DNA from: JACDCY01 sp964350145
Lineage (GTDB): Bacteria; Gemmatimonadota; Gemmatimonadetes; Gemmatimonadales; Gemmatimonadaceae
Assembly (NCBI GenBank): GCA_964350145.1
Contig: CAYGJL010000009.1
Coordinates: forward strand, 1 to 64,000
Length of the DNA: 64,000 nt
Direction of reading: 5' to 3'
In this document: piece by piece, positions 47,408 through 56,726 of the stretch
Numbering within the stretch: the first letter of the stretch is position 1
How the letters are laid out: each line of letters opens with the position of its first letter
Notes under the pieces: generated by a model
What the model was told of the DNA's origin: nothing
The model's input: the letters and a program-made list of their open reading frames with translations, nothing else
Databases searched by the model: none
Made by a program: the position numbers and the translations under genes

Positions 47408-47626
47408 ATGAGACAGCTCCCATCGGTTGTGCTGGGCCTTGGCGTTGTGCTGATTGTCGCGGGCGTTGTAGGCCTCGTCACCCCTTCGCTGCAACGCCGT
47501 GGCGTCGATTTTCTTCATCCGATCACAAGCTTCTGGGCGCCCGCGCTACTTGGATTGGCACTAGTCGTAGTGGGAATGGTCTTGCGGAAACGGTCCGCTA
47601 ACGCATCGAGAACACCTCGTGCTTGA
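47408..47626 (+). CDS. small two-helix membrane protein
   Basis: A 72-residue protein with two hydrophobic segments (VVLGLGVVLIVAGVVGLVT and FWAPALLGLALVVVGMVL) and a basic C-terminus. GAGAGAGGG lies upstream of the ATG. I know no family. It stands alone between ychF and an S41 peptidase. The following gap (47627-47868) shows no supported feature. Confidence 0.55.
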   Translation: MRQLPSVVLGLGVVLIVAGVVGLVTPSLQRRGVDFLHPITSFWAPALLGLALVVVGMVLRKRSANASRTPRA

Positions 47627-47868
47627 CTTTGGCACCGCGATCCTCAGGGAGCTGTTTTGGTGACTCTGCGCGAATAGTTGGTCCTTGCAGCCTCACTACG
47701 GCATGAAGCTGTCGGCACTCGGGAGCATCATTATGAGAGGTTTTCGACTGCGTCGAGCGCTCCAGCAGACTTCCGCCTCGCGAGAAGACAGCCCGCAGCT
47801 TGCGCCTAGAACGAAACTCATAAGCCATAGCATTCCGCCGGTCTAGATTGCTCCCAACGCATGGCCAG

Positions 47869-49659
47869 ATGAGTCTAAAAGTGATGATGTGCCGCCGGAT
47901 CAGGCGTTCGCGCGGGGTGGCGCTCGGTTACTCACTCCTGATACTCGGCGCCGTGCTCTCTTGCCATGCTGCTCCCAAGCCGGTCGAGATGGACACGGAG
48001 TTCGACGGCGGCTCCCGCATCGAGAACCAGGAACCCACGCCAGTGCAGGTTGAGAATCTGGCGCTCCTCGGGCGAGTCTGGGGGTTCTTGAAGTACCACC
48101 ACCCTAAAGTGACCGCGGGCCAGCTCAATTGGGATTACGAATTGTTCCGGGTGGCGCCGAAGGTGCTCGCGGCCTCCGATCGCGCGGCGGTAATCGAGGC
48201 CATCGCGACGTGGGCGGAAGCCGTAGGTGCTCCGGCGCCATGCGTCCCCTGCGCGAGGGTCCCGACCGACATTCACCTTGCCCCCCGCGTCGATTGGATC
48301 CGAGATACAAGCACCCTCGGCCGCGCCCTTAGCGCGCGCCTGGTCGCGGTCTACGAGAACCGGAGCGCCGCGCGGGAGCAGTACTACGTCCGTCACGATC
48401 AAGAGGTCGGCAATCCTGACTTCTCGAACGAGAATGCCTACGCCGATCACCCGTTCCCGGACGCGGGCTTCAGGCTGCTCGCACTGTACCGATGGTGGAA
48501 TATCATTGAGTACTGGTTCCCGTACCGCGACGTGCTCGACGCCGACTGGGGCGACGTCCTCACGGAGTACATCCCTCGGCTGATGACCGTCAGGGACGCG
48601 GATACGTATCGCGTGACAATGATTGAAGTGATTACCCGGGTCGACGACACGCACGCCAACCTGTGGAAATCGCTGCGCGTGCAACCGCCCGTCGGCACGG
48701 CACGGCTGCCAGTGATCGTCAGGTTCGTCGAGGGAGAGGCCGTCGTCACGGGTTTCTCGAATCCCGAACTCGGGCAGGCCACCGGACTAGAAGTCGGCGA
48801 TGTGATCGAGACAATCGCTGGCACGCGCGTGGATTCGCTCGTGAATGCCCTGCGCCCATACTACTCCGCTTCAAACGAACCCACGCGGTTACGTGATATC
48901 GCCCGCAAGCTGACCAAGGGCGCTGCGGGCCCGGTGAGCGTAGCCGGCCGCCGCGCCGGGCGCCGCTTCGAGCTGATCGCCGAACGTGCCCCCGCAAACC
49001 AGCTCGACCACGAGGCGGGTCGCAGGCACGACCGCCCGGGAGACACGTTCCAGATGCTGACCAACGAGGTGGCGTACCTGAAGCTGTCGTCCGTCGTGGC
49101 GGCTGATGCCGCGGACTACGTGAGGGACGCCAGCAGGGCGAAGGTGTTCGTGATCGACATCCGCAACTATCCGAGCGAGTTCGTGGTCTTCGCGCTGGGG
49201 CAACATCTCGTGCGCGAGCGGACGGAAATCGCTCGTCCCACGCGCGGCGACGCGGCCAATCCCGGCGCGTTCCTCTGGACGAAGCCGGTTGTGCTCGAAC
49301 CCAAGAAGCCGCATTACGCGGGCCGCGTGGTGATCCTGATCGACGAAGTTACCCAGAGCTCGGCCGAGTACACGGCTATGGCGTTCCGGGCGGCGCCCCA
49401 TGCGATCGTCGTCGGCAGCACGACGGCCGGGGCCGATGGAAACCTTTCCGCGATTCCTTTGCCCGGGGGACTCGAGGGCTCGATCAGCGGGATCGGCGCG
49501 TTCTATTCCGATCGGTCCCCCACGCAGCGCATCGGGATAATCCCCGACCTGGAAGTCCGGCCGACTATCGCCGGCATCAGAGCCGGACGAGACGAGGTGT
49601 TGGACGCGGCGGTGAGCTACGCCCTAGGACGAGAGTGGCGTATGCCCCTGGGTCGGTGA
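47869..49659 (+). CDS. S41-family peptidase, lipoprotein
   Basis: About 596 residues with an N-terminal lipoprotein signal (LLILGAVLSC). The first half (VWGFLKYHHPKVTAGQLNWDYELFR) is typical of a large S41 subgroup; a PDZ-like region has TGLEVGDVIETIAGTRVDSLV, and the protease core has VVILIDEVTQSSAEYTAMAF with the nucleophile serine in TQSSAE. The later motif VVGSTTAGADGN lacks the lysine of Ctp-type enzymes, so it resembles tricorn-like members. Several starts are possible (TTG 47848, ATG 47869, ATG 47884). Likely a cell-surface or periplasmic protease. Confidence 0.88.
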   Translation: MSLKVMMCRRIRRSRGVALGYSLLILGAVLSCHAAPKPVEMDTEFDGGSRIENQEPTPVQVENLALLGRVWGFLKYHHPKVTAGQLNWDYELFRVAPKVLAASDRAAVIEAIATWAEAVGAPAPCVPCARVPTDIHLAPRVDWIRDTSTLGRALSARLVAVYENRSAAREQYYVRHDQEVGNPDFSNENAYADHPFPDAGFRLLALYRWWNIIEYWFPYRDVLDADWGDVLTEYIPRLMTVRDADTYRVTMIEVITRVDDTHANLWKSLRVQPPVGTARLPVIVRFVEGEAVVTGFSNPELGQATGLEVGDVIETIAGTRVDSLVNALRPYYSASNEPTRLRDIARKLTKGAAGPVSVAGRRAGRRFELIAERAPANQLDHEAGRRHDRPGDTFQMLTNEVAYLKLSSVVAADAADYVRDASRAKVFVIDIRNYPSEFVVFALGQHLVRERTEIARPTRGDAANPGAFLWTKPVVLEPKKPHYAGRVVILIDEVTQSSAEYTAMAFRAAPHAIVVGSTTAGADGNLSAIPLPGGLEGSISGIGAFYSDRSPTQRIGIIPDLEVRPTIAGIRAGRDEVLDAAVSYALGREWRMPLGR

Positions 49660-49870
49660 TGGCGTATCGGCGGACGCTAGCGACACGCCTTCCAGATGGT
49701 GCCTAAAAGCTGCCGGCTAACTGGCCGCTACAGGAGCCGGACAACGGGATGTCTGGTCCTCCGCTGACGGAACGGACGGCGCTGCGGAAGAAGGCGAAGG
49801 TACTTCTGGCAGAGATTGGCCCGCGCGCGCTCTAACGAGGAGTGGAACCCGACCGGCCCCCGGGCCGCTT

Positions 49871-51493
49871 TCATTCGCGAGCGGGTGCCGGATACCGGTT
49901 CGCCGGTGGTACGATCTTCGGCTGCGAAGGGTCGTTTTCGTAATGCGGTGACATGATCTGGACGCTTTGCTCGTTGAAGCAATCCTGAATGTTGGCGTGG
50001 AGGTCGGAGAGCACCTGGATGCGACGCTCGGGATGCTCGAGGTGCGCGTTCAACTGGTACTCCACGTAGAAGTCCGCGAGAGCAGACTGGCGCACGAACG
50101 GCTGCGGATCGCGTCGCAATCCGTCGGTGCGCCCCGCGGCCTCAATCAGCAGCGCGTGCACCTGCCGCCAGGGCACGTCATACCCGATCGTAACGGACGT
50201 GTAGAGCAGCACGCCGTCCTGCGCCGTCCCTGTCGCGACGCCGTCGGCGCCCCGCGAGAAATTCTTCGTGGTCGTGCCCACGAGTACCGCATTCGGGATC
50301 GTGACCAGCTCCTGCTTGTTCGTCCGGATCTTGGTGGAAAGCATCCCGAGCTCGGCCACGGTGCCCTCCGTGTCGTTCACGCGAACGTAATCACCCGGCC
50401 TTAGCGCCCGCGCGTACATCAGCACAAGTCCGCTCATCGCCTGGTTCACGATCCCGGAGGACCCGAGCGACAGCATCAGCCCGACAAGCACGCTGACGCC
50501 CTTGAAGACGTCGGTGCCGCTGCCCGGAAGGTAGGGGTACGCCACGATCACGGCGAAGAGCCAGAGGACGGCGGTAAGCAGCTTGCGCGTCGGCTTCACC
50601 GTGTCAACGTGGACCCATGACACCTGGAGCTCACCCGACTCGACAGCCTTGAAGATTCCGGCGAGTACCCGCGTAAGAAATCGAGCGGCGAAAAAGATGA
50701 GGACGACGGTGAACAATCCCGGCACGGCGCCCACTGCCGTGAGCGCGAGCTGTTTGACCGTGCGGACAAGATATTCTCCCAGCGCGTTACCCCACGGCTC
50801 GCTGTAGGGGAAACGAGTGAGCAGGAAAGTCAGCCAGAGATACGCCGCGAAGAGCCCGATGCCCCAGCTGAGAGCCTCCAGCGCGCGCCGGACCAGCCAG
50901 AGCATTTGCTCGGCACTGACCAGGGTGAAGTTTCCGATGGATGGCGGGCGGAGACGCGACGCCGCGGCGAACGGCAGCTTCCCAACGAGCAAGGAACGGC
51001 TGCGGCCGAGCAATCGGAGTAGCACGACAAAAAACAGGGTGGCCAGCGCAGCCGCGCCCAGGCCCCACAGCGTATGGCTGAGGCTGCGCTGCTCGCGCTC
51101 CGCCTTGAGCGCGTCTGCCAGCGAGCGACTGGCGCGCACGCCGACCTGCTCGAGCGAATCTCCAGTGCCCGGAGCGATGTCTCCGGGAAGGATTGCGAAG
51201 ACAGGCTGGCCGCCGGCAGACAGCAGAACGCCCTCCGGAATCCGGCTGGCGACTACGCTCTCGTCAACCCGCTGCTCGGCCAGCTGCCGGATGCGATCCG
51301 CCGCGGCGGCCGCGCGCTCGGCGGACGACCGCGCGCCGAGCGGCGCCCGGAACACGAACACGACCCGGTTCTGTACGACCAGCGCCGCGGTGTCCGCCCC
51401 AGCCACCGCCTCTTGTGCGTCCGCATCGGCAGCGACGAGCAGGAGTGCGGCAGCGGCCACCAACGCGAATCGGACCCGCCACTTGTGCATCAT
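49871..51493 (-). CDS. MscS-family mechanosensitive ion channel
   Basis: A 540-residue protein: signal peptide (VRFALVAAAALLLVAADADAQ), a periplasmic region with a helical AERAAAAADRIRQLAEQRV part, four to five membrane helices, and the MscS core. The pore helix and beta domain are visible in LSLGSSGIVNQAMSGLVLMYARALRPGDYVRVNDTEGTV (about residues 345-385) and TIPNAVLVGTTTKNFSR. It releases ions or osmolytes under membrane tension. ATG 51493 is chosen because a signal peptide follows at once; the frame extends further upstream. The gap 49660-49870 holds only a GC-rich hairpin, CGGCCCCCGGGCCG. Confidence 0.9.
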   Translation of the reverse strand: MMHKWRVRFALVAAAALLLVAADADAQEAVAGADTAALVVQNRVVFVFRAPLGARSSAERAAAAADRIRQLAEQRVDESVVASRIPEGVLLSAGGQPVFAILPGDIAPGTGDSLEQVGVRASRSLADALKAEREQRSLSHTLWGLGAAALATLFFVVLLRLLGRSRSLLVGKLPFAAASRLRPPSIGNFTLVSAEQMLWLVRRALEALSWGIGLFAAYLWLTFLLTRFPYSEPWGNALGEYLVRTVKQLALTAVGAVPGLFTVVLIFFAARFLTRVLAGIFKAVESGELQVSWVHVDTVKPTRKLLTAVLWLFAVIVAYPYLPGSGTDVFKGVSVLVGLMLSLGSSGIVNQAMSGLVLMYARALRPGDYVRVNDTEGTVAELGMLSTKIRTNKQELVTIPNAVLVGTTTKNFSRGADGVATGTAQDGVLLYTSVTIGYDVPWRQVHALLIEAAGRTDGLRRDPQPFVRQSALADFYVEYQLNAHLEHPERRIQVLSDLHANIQDCFNEQSVQIMSPHYENDPSQPKIVPPANRYPAPARE

Positions 51494-51666
51494 GCGCGAG
51501 AGTTTACGCCCCAGTGCCGCCTGGCGCCACCGGCGGCCGGCGCGCTCCACGAGGGTGAGGAACGCATCGTGCAAGAGCACGACGTGATGCCGTTCAGATT
51601 CAGAAAGTCTGTTCCGATGTCCAACCGCTGGGCGGGAAAAGCCCGGCCGCTGCTAAGGGATGCCCC

Positions 51667-52965
51667 ATGACGCGACTGCAAAAGCTCTGGGACGACCTGC
51701 GATCGAGCCTGTGGTTCATCCCGGCGCTAATCGTCGCGGGGGCCGTCGTCCTCGCAGTGGGATTGATCGAGGTGGAGGCGTTCAGCAACCGCGAGCAGCT
51801 AGCGGAGCGCTGGCCGCTTCTGTTCGGGGCTGGGGCGGAAGGATCGCGCGGGTTGCTTTCGACCATCGCCGGCTCGATGATCACCGTCGCCGGCGTCACC
51901 TTTTCGATCACGGTCGTCGCCCTGACCCTGGCGTCGAGTCAGTACACGTCACGGATTTTACGCAACTTCGTGCGGAACCGGCCCAACCAGACGGTTCTCG
52001 GTGTCTTCGTAGGCGTTTTCGCGTATTGCGTCGTCGTGCTGAGGACGATCCGCAGTGGTGAGGAAGGCGCATTCGTCCCGGGCGTGGCGGTGCTTGGCGC
52101 GTTGGTGCTGGCGTTCGTGGCCATCGGGTTCCTCATCTTCTTCATTCATCACATCGCCGCCTCGCTCCAGGCCGCGAGCATCATCGATTCGGTAGCTACG
52201 GAAACGCTTGAGGCGGTGGATCGATTATTCCCCGACCAGATGGGTGAGGCCGCCGCCGGACACGCGGGCGAGAAGCAGGAGCCCGCTCATGCGCCAGGGA
52301 CATGGGCGGCCGTCCCAGCCATGGAGACCGGCTACGTTCAAGGAATTGACGCCGATGCCTTGTTCAAGTTGGCGGGTGAACGGGACGTGGTCGTCCGGAT
52401 GGAGAAAGGAATCGGTGAGTTCGTGATCGAGAATTGCCCGCTCGTGTCGGTATCCGGCACGCCACCGGACGACCAGACGATTCGGAAGCTGAACGCGGCC
52501 TACTCCGTTGACCGATACCGGACGGTGCATCAGGACGCCGGCTATGGCATCCAGCAGATCGTGGATATCGCGCTCAAGGCGCTGTCGCCGGGCATCAACG
52601 ACACCACGACCGCGATCAATTGCGTCGACTACCTTGGAGCGATCCTCGCCCGTCTCGTCGCGCGCCGGATCGAATCGCCCTCTCGCTCCGACGGGGGACA
52701 GTTACGGGTCATCAACCGCGCGCCGACGTTTCCGGGGCTGCTGGCCCACGCCTTCGACCAAATCCGCCAGAACGCCGAGGGCAATGTCGCCGTCCTGACG
52801 CGCCTTCTGCAGGTCCTTGCGACAGTCGCTGAACGGACTTCCGATGAACACCGCCGCCACGCCCTCCGCCAACAGGCCGACCTGGTAGTGGAGACAGCCG
52901 AGCGCAGCGTACCCTCCGCCCACGATCGTGCGACGATTCAGGCGGCCCGGTCGGGGCACGCCTAA
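51667..52965 (+). CDS. DUF2254 membrane protein
   Basis: A 432-residue protein with four membrane segments in the first 170 residues and a soluble C-terminal domain. Motifs of DUF2254 are ITVAGVTFSITVVALTLASSQYTSRILRNF, RYRTVHQDAGYGIQQIVDIALKALSPGINDTTTA and INRAPTFPGLLAHAFDQIRQ. The family role is unknown. It diverges from the MscS gene; both are envelope proteins. Confidence 0.88.
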   Translation: MTRLQKLWDDLRSSLWFIPALIVAGAVVLAVGLIEVEAFSNREQLAERWPLLFGAGAEGSRGLLSTIAGSMITVAGVTFSITVVALTLASSQYTSRILRNFVRNRPNQTVLGVFVGVFAYCVVVLRTIRSGEEGAFVPGVAVLGALVLAFVAIGFLIFFIHHIAASLQAASIIDSVATETLEAVDRLFPDQMGEAAAGHAGEKQEPAHAPGTWAAVPAMETGYVQGIDADALFKLAGERDVVVRMEKGIGEFVIENCPLVSVSGTPPDDQTIRKLNAAYSVDRYRTVHQDAGYGIQQIVDIALKALSPGINDTTTAINCVDYLGAILARLVARRIESPSRSDGGQLRVINRAPTFPGLLAHAFDQIRQNAEGNVAVLTRLLQVLATVAERTSDEHRRHALRQQADLVVETAERSVPSAHDRATIQAARSGHA

Positions 52966-53048
52966 CCGGCGAGGCGGCGAAGAACCCCGATACGAGACGT
53001 GGCTCCATTCCCCGCGAGTGAGGGGGGTGAGTGCCGTCATGTTGTCTT

Positions 53049-53262
53049 GCGACTGCGGACGGAGGACTCAGGACCCTTGCGGCCTCAGGACTAACTACAA
53101 TCGCGGATCGGCGATTAATCGAGGACGGAGGATCGCGGAGAGAAACGTCTACGGTGCCTCGCTGTTCCGCCCATCCGCAGTCCTTAGTCCTCAATTAATC
53201 GCCGATCCGCGATGGCTCTTGGTCCTGAGGCCGCAAGGGTCCTGAGTCCTCAATCCGCAATC
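53049..53262. repeat. palindromic intergenic element, copy D (complete)
   Basis: Arms 53077-53124 and 53188-53239 with tips CGATTAATCGAGG and CCTCAATTAATCG. The loop (about 63 bp) shares GATCGCGGAGAGA and CGCTGTTCCGCCCATCC with copy A. Outer flanks repeat GGAC at 7-bp spacing. It occupies most of the 367 bp gap between the DUF2254 gene and rocD; the remainder shows a weak GC hairpin at about 53013-53030. Confidence 0.93.
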
Positions 53263-53332
53263 CCGCCGCGGGCGCATGCCGCAGTAGCTCCGCGAACAAC
53301 GTAAATTGGATTCTTCCTCCAACACGTCGTCC

Positions 53333-54544
53333 ATGCCAATCGCCGCCCAGCAGACCGATGCAGCCGCCCTGATCGCCCTCGAAGATCAATGGGGCGCGCA
53401 CAACTACCACCCGCTCGACATCGTGATCGAGCGCGGCGAGGGCGCCTGGGTGTACGATGTCGAGGGGAAAAAGTATCTCGACTGTCTCAGCGCGTACTCC
53501 GCGGTGAACCAGGGTCACTGCCACCCGCGCATCCTCGAGACGATGCTGGAGCAGGCGCGCAAGGTGACGCTGACGTCGCGCGCGTTCCGCAACGACCAGC
53601 TCCCGATGTTCTGCAAGGAGCTGGCTGAGTTTTGCGAGATGGAAGCGGTGCTCCCGATGAACACGGGCGCCGAGGCGGTCGAGACCGCGATCAAGACCGC
53701 GCGGCGCTGGGGCTACCGGACGAAGAAGATCCCGACGGACAAGGCCGAGATCATCGTGTGCGAGAACAATTTTCACGGCCGCACCACCACGATCGTCGGC
53801 TTCTCCTCGGAGCAGGCGTACCGCGACGGGTTCGGGCCGTTCACGCCGGGCTTCGTGCAGATCCCGTTCGGTGATATCACCGCGCTGGAGCAGGCGATCA
53901 CGCCGAACACCTGCGCGTTCCTCGTCGAGCCGATCCAGGCCGAGGCCGGGATACTCATCCCGCCCGCAGGCTATCTCAAGGCGGCCGCGGAGCTGTGCCG
54001 GAAGAACAAAGTGCTGTTCATCCTCGACGAAATTCAGACGGGACTCGGACGCACCGGACGGAAATTCGCCTGTGACCACGAAGGCGTGCGCCCGGACCTG
54101 TTCATACTTGGCAAGGCGCTGTCGGGCGGGTTTTATCCCGTGTCCGCGGTCGTGTCGAGCCGCGAGCTGCTGAGCGTGTTCGAGCCTGGCAGCCACGGCA
54201 GCACGTTCGGCGGCAACCCGCTCGCGTGCGCCATCGCGCGCACCGCGCTGTGGGTGCTCGGCGACGAGCAGCTCGCGCAGCGCTCCGACGAGCTGGGCGC
54301 ATGGTTCCTGGCGGAGATCGCGAAGATCAGGCACCCCGAAATCCGCGAGGTGCGCGGCCGCGGGCTGCTGATCGGCATCGAGTTGACGGTGCCCGCCCGC
54401 AAGTATTGCGAGGCGCTCAAGGACCTCGGCATGTTGTGCAAGGAGACACACGACAAAGTGATCCGCATCGCGCCGCCCCTGGTGGTCGAGCGGGACGACC
54501 TGGCCTGGGCGGCGGACAAGCTGCGCGAGGTGTTCGCAGCGTGA
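53333..54544 (+). CDS. rocD: ornithine--oxo-acid aminotransferase
   Basis: A 403-residue class III aminotransferase. HNYHPLDIVIERGEGAWVYDVEGKKYLDCLSAYSAVNQGHCHP is its N-terminus (residues about 20-62); MNTGAEAVETAIKTAR and CENNFHGRTTTIVGFS are conserved, and the PLP lysine is Lys261 in ILGKALSGGFYPVSA. It converts ornithine to glutamate semialdehyde in arginine/ornithine use. ATG 53333 is preferred to an upstream TTG (53306). A short ACT triplet run follows at about 54558. Confidence 0.94.
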   Translation: MPIAAQQTDAAALIALEDQWGAHNYHPLDIVIERGEGAWVYDVEGKKYLDCLSAYSAVNQGHCHPRILETMLEQARKVTLTSRAFRNDQLPMFCKELAEFCEMEAVLPMNTGAEAVETAIKTARRWGYRTKKIPTDKAEIIVCENNFHGRTTTIVGFSSEQAYRDGFGPFTPGFVQIPFGDITALEQAITPNTCAFLVEPIQAEAGILIPPAGYLKAAAELCRKNKVLFILDEIQTGLGRTGRKFACDHEGVRPDLFILGKALSGGFYPVSAVVSSRELLSVFEPGSHGSTFGGNPLACAIARTALWVLGDEQLAQRSDELGAWFLAEIAKIRHPEIREVRGRGLLIGIELTVPARKYCEALKDLGMLCKETHDKVIRIAPPLVVERDDLAWAADKLREVFAA

Positions 54545-54626
54545 TTTCCCAACGGCACTACTACTACTACTGATAGGGCCCGACAAAAAAGGACGACACG
54601 GGCGGTCTGAAATACTAGATTGGGCG

Positions 54627-55928
54627 ATGCAAAATGCGCCCTTCGGTCGTGGCTCGAGCTGGCTCGCCACGTTCCTATCTCTTGCTTCGCTCACGGCTTC
54701 GTTGGCGATCACCTTGCAGGCGCAGGACCCGGGCACGGCTCGGCCGATCCGGCTATTCCTCGACTGCCAGCACGAGTGCGACATGGAGTTCACCCGCACG
54801 GAGATCCCATGGGTGGACCATGTGCGTGACAGGGCGGATGCCGACGTACACGTGCTGGTCACCACCCGCTCCACCGCCGCGAGCGCGCGCGAGTTCACGC
54901 TGACGTTCATCGGCCTGAAGGAATTCGCGAGTCTCTCGGACACGCTCGTCACGGTGTCCCCGGAGTCCGACTCGCAGGACCGGCGCCGGCGCGTCGTCAC
55001 CGAAGCGCTCAAGCGCGGGCTGGTGCGCTACGTCGCGCGTCGGCCGGGAAGCGAGCGGCTGACGATCACGTACGCGGCCCCGGCCGGAACGCCGGGCGCG
55101 GGAGCCGCGCCCGCGCGCGACAAGTGGAACCTGTGGGTCTTCCGGACCCGAGCCAATGGCTATTTCAACGGGGAGGAAAGCTCCAGATCGATCAATCTGA
55201 ACGGGTCCGTGTCCGCCAACCGGATCTCGCCCGCATGGAAGGCGAACCTCTCGCTGGATGGCAACTACGGCGAGAACAACTTCACCTTCCAGGACGGGAC
55301 CAAGTTCAACAGCTACTCGCGCGGGTACGGTGCGCGCGAGCTGATGGTGAAGAGCATGGGGCCGCACTGGTCGGCCGGACAGCGCGCGTCCATCAGCGCG
55401 TCCACGTACCAGAACATGCAGCTCGCGTTTCGCTTCGCGCCCGCGGTGGAATACAACGTCTTCCCCTATGCGGAATCGACGAGGCGCCAGCTTCGCCTGC
55501 AGTACGCGATCGGCGCCACGCATTTCCGGTACGAGGACACGACGATCTTCGACAAGATCCGGGAAACGCGCGGAGATCATTCGCTGCTGGCGTCGCTCGA
55601 CATGCGACAGCCCTGGGGCTCCGTCAGCATTTCGCTCGAAGGCGCAGCGCTGCTCGACGACCCCAAGAAAAACCGGGTCCGCTTCAATCCGGAGTTTGAC
55701 GTGCGGCTGTTCCGCGGCCTCAGTCTCAACCTGTTCGGCTACGTATCGCTGCTTCGCGACCAGCTGTACCTCGCCAAGGGTGGCGCCACCGACGAGGAGG
55801 TCCTGCTCCGCCGGCGCCAGCTCGCCACGTCGTACCAGTACTTCGTCGGCGCTGGCCTGTCGTACACGTTCGGCTCGATCTACAACAACGTGGTCAACCC
55901 GAGATTCGGGAACTCCGGCGGTAATTAG
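54627..55928 (+). CDS. secreted envelope protein, probable beta-barrel, unknown function
   Basis: A 433-residue protein with a signal peptide (WLATFLSLASLTASLAITLQAQ). The N-domain has a conserved-looking LFLDCQHECDMEFTRTEIPWVDHVRDRADADVHVLVTT segment (residues about 43-80). From about residue 165 alternating polar and aromatic strands (TRANGYFNGEESSRSINL, LSLDGNYGENNFTFQDG) and a final LSYTFGSIYNNVVNPRF suggest an outer-membrane barrel. The pattern recurs in other environmental bacteria as far as I recall, but no role is known. Confidence 0.7.
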   Translation: MQNAPFGRGSSWLATFLSLASLTASLAITLQAQDPGTARPIRLFLDCQHECDMEFTRTEIPWVDHVRDRADADVHVLVTTRSTAASAREFTLTFIGLKEFASLSDTLVTVSPESDSQDRRRRVVTEALKRGLVRYVARRPGSERLTITYAAPAGTPGAGAAPARDKWNLWVFRTRANGYFNGEESSRSINLNGSVSANRISPAWKANLSLDGNYGENNFTFQDGTKFNSYSRGYGARELMVKSMGPHWSAGQRASISASTYQNMQLAFRFAPAVEYNVFPYAESTRRQLRLQYAIGATHFRYEDTTIFDKIRETRGDHSLLASLDMRQPWGSVSISLEGAALLDDPKKNRVRFNPEFDVRLFRGLSLNLFGYVSLLRDQLYLAKGGATDEEVLLRRRQLATSYQYFVGAGLSYTFGSIYNNVVNPRFGNSGGN

Positions 55929-55930
55929 GC

Positions 55931-56236
55931 ATGCCGGGTAACGGAGTGATCGTGTTGATCGAGTACCGCGCGCTGTCCGGTCAGGAAACCGTAGCGCAAC
56001 GGGAGCTCGCGGCACTGGTTGCCATCGTCGTGGAAAATGAGCCGGATTGCGCGGGGATCGAGATCCTGCGGGACATCGACGACGGTACGCGGATCATCCT
56101 GTACGAGCGCTGGTCGAGCCGCGCGGCGTACATGGGACCCCACATGCGAACCCCTCACATCCTCGCTTTCATCGCGCAAGCTCCGGAGTTCGTGGCCGGG
56201 CCGCCGACCATAACCTTCCTCGATCCAGTCGAGTAG
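55931..56236 (+). CDS. ABM (antibiotic biosynthesis monooxygenase)-domain protein
   Basis: A 101-residue ferredoxin-like protein: VIVLIEYRALSGQETVAQRELAALV, then IEILRDIDDGTRIILYERWSSRAAYMGPHMRTPHI. The ERW-S-AAYxxH pattern is typical of ABM dimers, which include quinol monooxygenases, haem oxygenases and proteins of no known activity. It lies two bases from the preceding gene, so is probably co-transcribed. Confidence 0.85.
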   Translation: MPGNGVIVLIEYRALSGQETVAQRELAALVAIVVENEPDCAGIEILRDIDDGTRIILYERWSSRAAYMGPHMRTPHILAFIAQAPEFVAGPPTITFLDPVE

Positions 56237-56240
56237 CCGG

Positions 56241-56723
56241 ATGCGAACCATCGCGCTTCTGGTGTGTGTCCTCGTCGCGTGCACTCGCGCGCGCACGGAG
56301 ACGCGCGGGACGTCCGCCGATTCCGCGTTTGCCGCGCTCCAGGAGCGCGGCGCAACGGCGATGGGCGTGGATCAGTACACGTCGTCGCACGTCTTCGAAT
56401 CACTGCCCGCCGGCGGCCGAATCATCCTGCAGCGCGATTCCGTCGATTCCGCCGGGACCGCGACGATCAGGGCACACATGCTGGACATCGCGGCGCGCTT
56501 CTCCGCCGGGGATTTCTCGATCCCCGGAATGGTGCACGCAATGGAAGTTCCCGGCACCGCGGTGATGTCCGCGCGGCGCGCGAGCATCCGATACGTAGCC
56601 GACACGCTGCCGCGCGGGGCGCAGGTCCGGATCCTCACCACCGACCCGGCCGCGCTGGCGGCGGTGCATTCATTTCTCGAGTTCCAGCGGCGCGATCATC
56701 GCGCTGGAACACACGCGCACTAG
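56241..56723 (+). CDS. hypothetical lipoprotein
   Basis: A 160-residue protein with a signal peptide and lipobox LVAC (Cys14). The rest forms alpha/beta segments (VHAMEVPGTAVMSARRASIRYVADTLPRGAQVRI) with no recognised family. It sits in a tight run between the ABM gene and the YfcC-type carrier. Confidence 0.65.
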   Translation: MRTIALLVCVLVACTRARTETRGTSADSAFAALQERGATAMGVDQYTSSHVFESLPAGGRIILQRDSVDSAGTATIRAHMLDIAARFSAGDFSIPGMVHAMEVPGTAVMSARRASIRYVADTLPRGAQVRILTTDPAALAAVHSFLEFQRRDHRAGTHAH

Positions 56724-56726
56724 CGC

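Noticed and set aside
47598..47828. 76-codon minus-strand frame between the small membrane protein and the S41 peptidase
   Set aside because: No motif, no ribosome binding site and composition unlike neighbouring genes.
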